Shown: one piece after another, positions 61,518-64,000 of the stretch
How positions within the stretch are numbered: position 1 is the first letter of the stretch
Layout of the letters: each line of letters starts with the position of its first letter
Source: Pseudomonadaceae bacterium
Lineage (GTDB): Bacteria > Pseudomonadota > Gammaproteobacteria > Pseudomonadales > Pseudomonadaceae
Direction of reading: 5' to 3'
DNA length: 64,000 nucleotides
Assembly (NCBI GenBank): GCA_900766265.1
Contig: CAAFUS010000013.1
Coordinates: 434,001 to 498,000 of the forward strand
Notes under the pieces: generated by a model
Database searches by the model: none
The model's input: the letters and a program-made list of their open reading frames with translations, nothing else
Told to the model about the DNA's origin: nothing
Program-made: the position numbers and the translations under genes

Positions 61518-63045
61518 AGAGCCTCCAGTGCCTCGTGCGGATGCGCTCCAGGCACAGGCGCAGCTCGGCTTCCAGGGCGCGGTCTTCGATCACCGGCGCG
61601 AAGTCTTCCCGCAGGGCGTGATGCATAGCCGCAAGGTGCGGCGGCAACGGCGCGGCGCGTTCGCGACAGCGCAGCCAGACGCCCTGGTTGGCGGCCAGCA
61701 GCGTGGCGGCGGCGACCTGTTCGGCCAGTTCGAGGCTGCGCAGCGCATCCCGCGCGGCGATGGTGCCCATGCTGACCTTGTCCTGGTTGTGGCATTCGGT
61801 GGAGCGGGAGAACACGCTGGCCGGCAGGCTGTTCTTCAATGCCTCGGCGGTCCAGGCGCTGGCGCCGATCTGCACGGCCTTGAAACCGTGGTTGATCATC
61901 GCTGTGGCGGCCGGGGCGCCTGACAGGTTGCTCGGCAGCCCGTGGTTGTAGCGTTGGTCGACCAGCAGCGCCAGTTGCCGGTCGAGCAGGTCGGCGACGT
62001 TGCCGACGAGGTTCTTCAGGCTGTCCATGGCAAAGGCGATGTGCCCGCCGTAGAAGTGTCCACCGTGCAGCACGCGCTCGTTTTCGGCATCGATGATGGG
62101 GTTGTCGTTGGCGCTGTTGAGTTCGGTCTCGATGAACTGGCGCAGCAGACCCAGGCTGTCGGCCAGCACGCCGAGCACATGCGGGGCGCAGCGGATCGAA
62201 TAACGATCCTGAAGGCGGTGCAGCGGGGCCGCCGGTGCTTCGATGGCCAGGTCGCTGCGCAGCCAGGCGGCGACCTGCGCCTGCCCTGGATGGGGTTTGA
62301 CGGCGAACAGACGCTCGTCGAAATGCTCCGGATTGCCTTCGAGGGCGACCACGTTGAGCGCGGTAATGCGCGTCGCCAGCTGCAACAGGTACTCGGCTCG
62401 GGCGAATGCCAGACAGGCAAGCCCGGTCATCACCGCCGTGCCGTTCATCAGCGCCAGGGCCTCCTTCGGGCGCAGCACCAGAGGCGTCCAGCCCAGCTCG
62501 CGATGCACCTCAGCGGCGTTGCGCCGCACACCCCGATGGAGCATCTCGCGCTCACCACTGAGGGCAGCGGCGACGTAGGACAGCGGCGTGAGATCGCCGC
62601 TGGCCCCCACCGAACCCTCTTCGGGAATCAACGGCAGGACGTCGTGCTCGATGAAGGCGTGCAGCCGCTCCAGCAGTTCGATGCGCACCCCGGACATGCC
62701 ATGGGTCAGGGAGCGCAGCCGAGCCCCGAGTACGGCGCGGGTGGAAGGCGCATCGAGCAGCCTGCCCAGACCGCAGCCATGGAAGGTGTACAGATGACGG
62801 GGCAGGGCTTCGACCTGCTGCAGCGGTACCGGGACCACGCAGGAATCGCCGTAGCCGGTGGTCACGCCATAGATGACGCCTTCGCGGTCGAGCAGGGTGT
62901 CCAGGAACGCGGCGCCCCTGGCGATGCCCTCGCGAAAGGCGGGGTCGGCCTGCAGGCGAGTCGGCGCGCGGCGCTCGGCCACCGCCAGGAGATCCTCGAT
63001 ACGCAGGTGATGCGTGCCGAATACGACGGGATCAGGTTCGGTCAT
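61510..63045 (-). CDS. Aromatic amino acid ammonia-lyase (HAL/PAL/TAL family)
   Basis: MIO-dependent lyase of 511 residues. The prosthetic group forms from Ala148-Ser149-Gly150 (GSVGASGDLTPL), and catalytic Tyr59 (YGVTTGYG) is present. The substrate-selectivity pair is Phe88-His89, where histidine lyases have Ser-His. The loop ECHNQDKVSMG has Gln421 where HutH has its catalytic Glu; HNQD is the phenylalanine/tyrosine lyase form. A product such as 4-coumarate or cinnamate would prime the polyene. The ATG at 63045 overlaps the acyltransferase end by 14 bases. No hut genes are nearby. Confidence 0.87.
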   Translation of the reverse strand: MTEPDPVVFGTHHLRIEDLLAVAERRAPTRLQADPAFREGIARGAAFLDTLLDREGVIYGVTTGYGDSCVVPVPLQQVEALPRHLYTFHGCGLGRLLDAPSTRAVLGARLRSLTHGMSGVRIELLERLHAFIEHDVLPLIPEEGSVGASGDLTPLSYVAAALSGEREMLHRGVRRNAAEVHRELGWTPLVLRPKEALALMNGTAVMTGLACLAFARAEYLLQLATRITALNVVALEGNPEHFDERLFAVKPHPGQAQVAAWLRSDLAIEAPAAPLHRLQDRYSIRCAPHVLGVLADSLGLLRQFIETELNSANDNPIIDAENERVLHGGHFYGGHIAFAMDSLKNLVGNVADLLDRQLALLVDQRYNHGLPSNLSGAPAATAMINHGFKAVQIGASAWTAEALKNSLPASVFSRSTECHNQDKVSMGTIAARDALRSLELAEQVAAATLLAANQGVWLRCRERAAPLPPHLAAMHHALREDFAPVIEDRALEAELRLCLERIRTRHWRLYA

Positions 63046-64000
63046 GGTGTTTCCAGAACGGGAAGAAATTGAACCATTGCAGCGGCGCTTCCAGGCAACG
63101 TGCCGCCAGGCGGTCGGCATAGCGCTGCGCCCATTGGCCGACCACGGCGTCGCGGTCGGCGCGGCGCCAGGCGATTCGCTCGGCGAAGGGCTCGAGGTGA
63201 ACCTGGTAGCGGTCGCCCTGCTTCAGGCAGAACAGCAGATTCGCCGGACATTCCAGCAACCCGGCCAGCAACCAGGGCCCTTGGGCGATGGTCGCCGGTT
63301 CGCCGAGAAATCGAACCTCGCTGACCCGCGTGCCATGCAGCGGAACCCGGTCACCGGCGATCGCCAGCCATTCGCCACGCTCCAGACGCTGGGAAAGCTG
63401 CAGCATGACGGCCGGATCCAGCTCGCTCACCTGGATCAGGCGCAGGTGGCTTGCGCCCGATTCGCCGAGCAGACGGTTGAAGCGTTCGGCGTGACGGGTG
63501 TGGACCAGCACGTTCATCGTGACCGCCGAGCCCAGCTCGGCCAGGGCCCGGCAGACTTCGAGATTGCCCAGGTGCGAGCCGACCAGCAACTGGCCGCGGC
63601 CCTGGCGGAATCGCCCGTGGATATCGGCCGGGTCGTCGATGACGACCTGCTCGGCGCGCAGCGTTCCGTTCCAGACGTCGAGCTTGTCGAGCATGGCGTC
63701 GGCGAAGGCCATGAACTGCCGAAACACCGAGGCGGTTGTCGGCGCGAGCGTGGCTTGACCGCTCCAGGCCGCGAGGCGTTGCTGGTACTCGTGCGCACTA
63801 CGCCGCGCGCTCGGCACGCAGAGGTAGTAATAAAGGACGATCAGGTACAGCAGTGGCGCCATCGCGCGACGGCCGAGCAGGCGCACCGCCGTCGCGGTCA
63901 ATTTCATCAGCCGGTAGCTGCCCTGTTCGCGTCGCTCGGCCCAGTGCGCCTGGCCCGGTTCGCGCATCAGCGCCACCGGCGAAGCAGCAGCCCCGGTGCG
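63032..64000 (-). CDS. Lysophospholipid/lauroyl-type acyltransferase (5' end outside window)
   Basis: LpxL/HtrB-family acyltransferase domain. It starts with an aromatic-rich segment (AHWAERREQGSYRLMKLTATAVRLLGRR), a membrane-anchoring hydrophobic stretch (APLLYLIVLYYYLCV), the catalytic HxxxxE motif (SHLGNLE, about residues 136-142 counting from the GTG at 63976), and ends WFNFFPFWKHHDRT. It probably transfers the polyene or a fatty acid to a lipid head group. The frame has no stop up to the window edge, so the GTG at 63976 is only a possible start. The real protein may be longer, for example a fusion to a glycosyltransferase as in some APE clusters. Confidence 0.82.
   Translation of the reverse strand, partial: RTGAAASPVALMREPGQAHWAERREQGSYRLMKLTATAVRLLGRRAMAPLLYLIVLYYYLCVPSARRSAHEYQQRLAAWSGQATLAPTTASVFRQFMAFADAMLDKLDVWNGTLRAEQVVIDDPADIHGRFRQGRGQLLVGSHLGNLEVCRALAELGSAVTMNVLVHTRHAERFNRLLGESGASHLRLIQVSELDPAVMLQLSQRLERGEWLAIAGDRVPLHGTRVSEVRFLGEPATIAQGPWLLAGLLECPANLLFCLKQGDRYQVHLEPFAERIAWRRADRDAVVGQWAQRYADRLAARCLEAPLQWFNFFPFWKHHDRT

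Noticed and set aside
61510..63045. Histidine utilisation gene hutH
   Set aside because: No hutU, hutI or hutG nearby. The catalytic Glu of HutH is Gln here and the selectivity site has Phe. The operon context is aryl polyene synthesis.
1..64000. tRNA, rRNA, insertion sequences, prophage or attachment sites
   Set aside because: Reading through intergenic regions on both strands I found no cloverleaf, transposase, integrase or flanking direct repeats. A tRNAscan and IS search would be needed to exclude them fully.

Overview
The window is a gene-dense, high-GC stretch of a gammaproteobacterial chromosome. Gene content and order (tatABC, hisIE, ubiEJB, hslVU, argS, priA, rpmE, malic enzyme, ponA, pilMNOPQ, aroKB, damX-like, gltBD, hemE) match the Pseudomonas core genome. 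The best guess is a member of the Pseudomonas/Stutzerimonas (P. stutzeri-like) group. The genus is well supported. The species group is inference, resting mainly on the lack of a pha locus between ubiE and hslU. I saw no rRNA, tRNA, CRISPR array, insertion sequence or prophage.

Layout. 1-9.8 kb: cardiolipin synthase (5' end outside the window), an acetyltransferase, a glycine-zipper protein with a His-rich tail, fdhD, a large multi-PAS hybrid histidine kinase, and the yrfG / nudE-cysQ housecleaning cluster. 9.9-18 kb: glycogen phosphorylase, fructose-1,6-bisphosphatase, small lipoproteins, lipocalin, prolyl aminopeptidase-dtd, and small conserved proteins. 18.2-24.1 kb (minus strand): ubiE-ubiJ-ubiB, hisI-hisE, tatA-tatB-tatC and rsmE, mostly with start/stop overlaps. 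24.4-31.6 kb (minus strand): a DUF971 gene, hslV-hslU, argS-SPOR protein and priA. 31.8-34.3 kb (plus strand): rpmE, a secreted nuclease and malic enzyme. 34.4-45.3 kb: ponA, divergent from the type IV pilus operon pilMNOPQ, which runs into aroK-aroB-damX. 45.4-52.6 kb: glutamate synthase gltB-gltD and hemE.

53.0-64.0 kb (minus strand): the main accessory region is an aryl-polyene-type (APE-like) biosynthetic operon. In transcription order it holds a lysophospholipid-type acyltransferase (running off the window), an aromatic amino acid ammonia-lyase, a hotdog thioesterase, a LolA-like carrier, an MMPL exporter, a 43-codon ORF of unknown meaning, a DUF3261 lipoprotein, a ketosynthase, a FabZ-like dehydratase, a FabG-like reductase, a second ketosynthase and a terminal lipoprotein. 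The first eleven coding units, down to the second ketosynthase, overlap the next by 1 to 17 nt. Only the terminal lipoprotein is separated, by 22 nt. The lyase would supply an aryl-propenoate starter. The KS/KR/DH enzymes would build the polyene, and the acyltransferase, LolA, MMPL and lipoproteins would attach it to a lipid and move it to the outer membrane. Adenylating enzyme, acyl carrier proteins and any chain-length factor are not in the window and should lie beyond position 64000.

The observations I rate highest are: the 43-codon ORF joined by 4-nt overlaps to both MMPL and DUF3261, possibly a deletion scar; sequence signs that the 'histidine ammonia-lyase-like' enzyme acts on an aromatic amino acid; the strong rpmE terminator that also encodes the signal peptide of the next gene; and the paired, mutually exclusive hairpins in the gltB leader.
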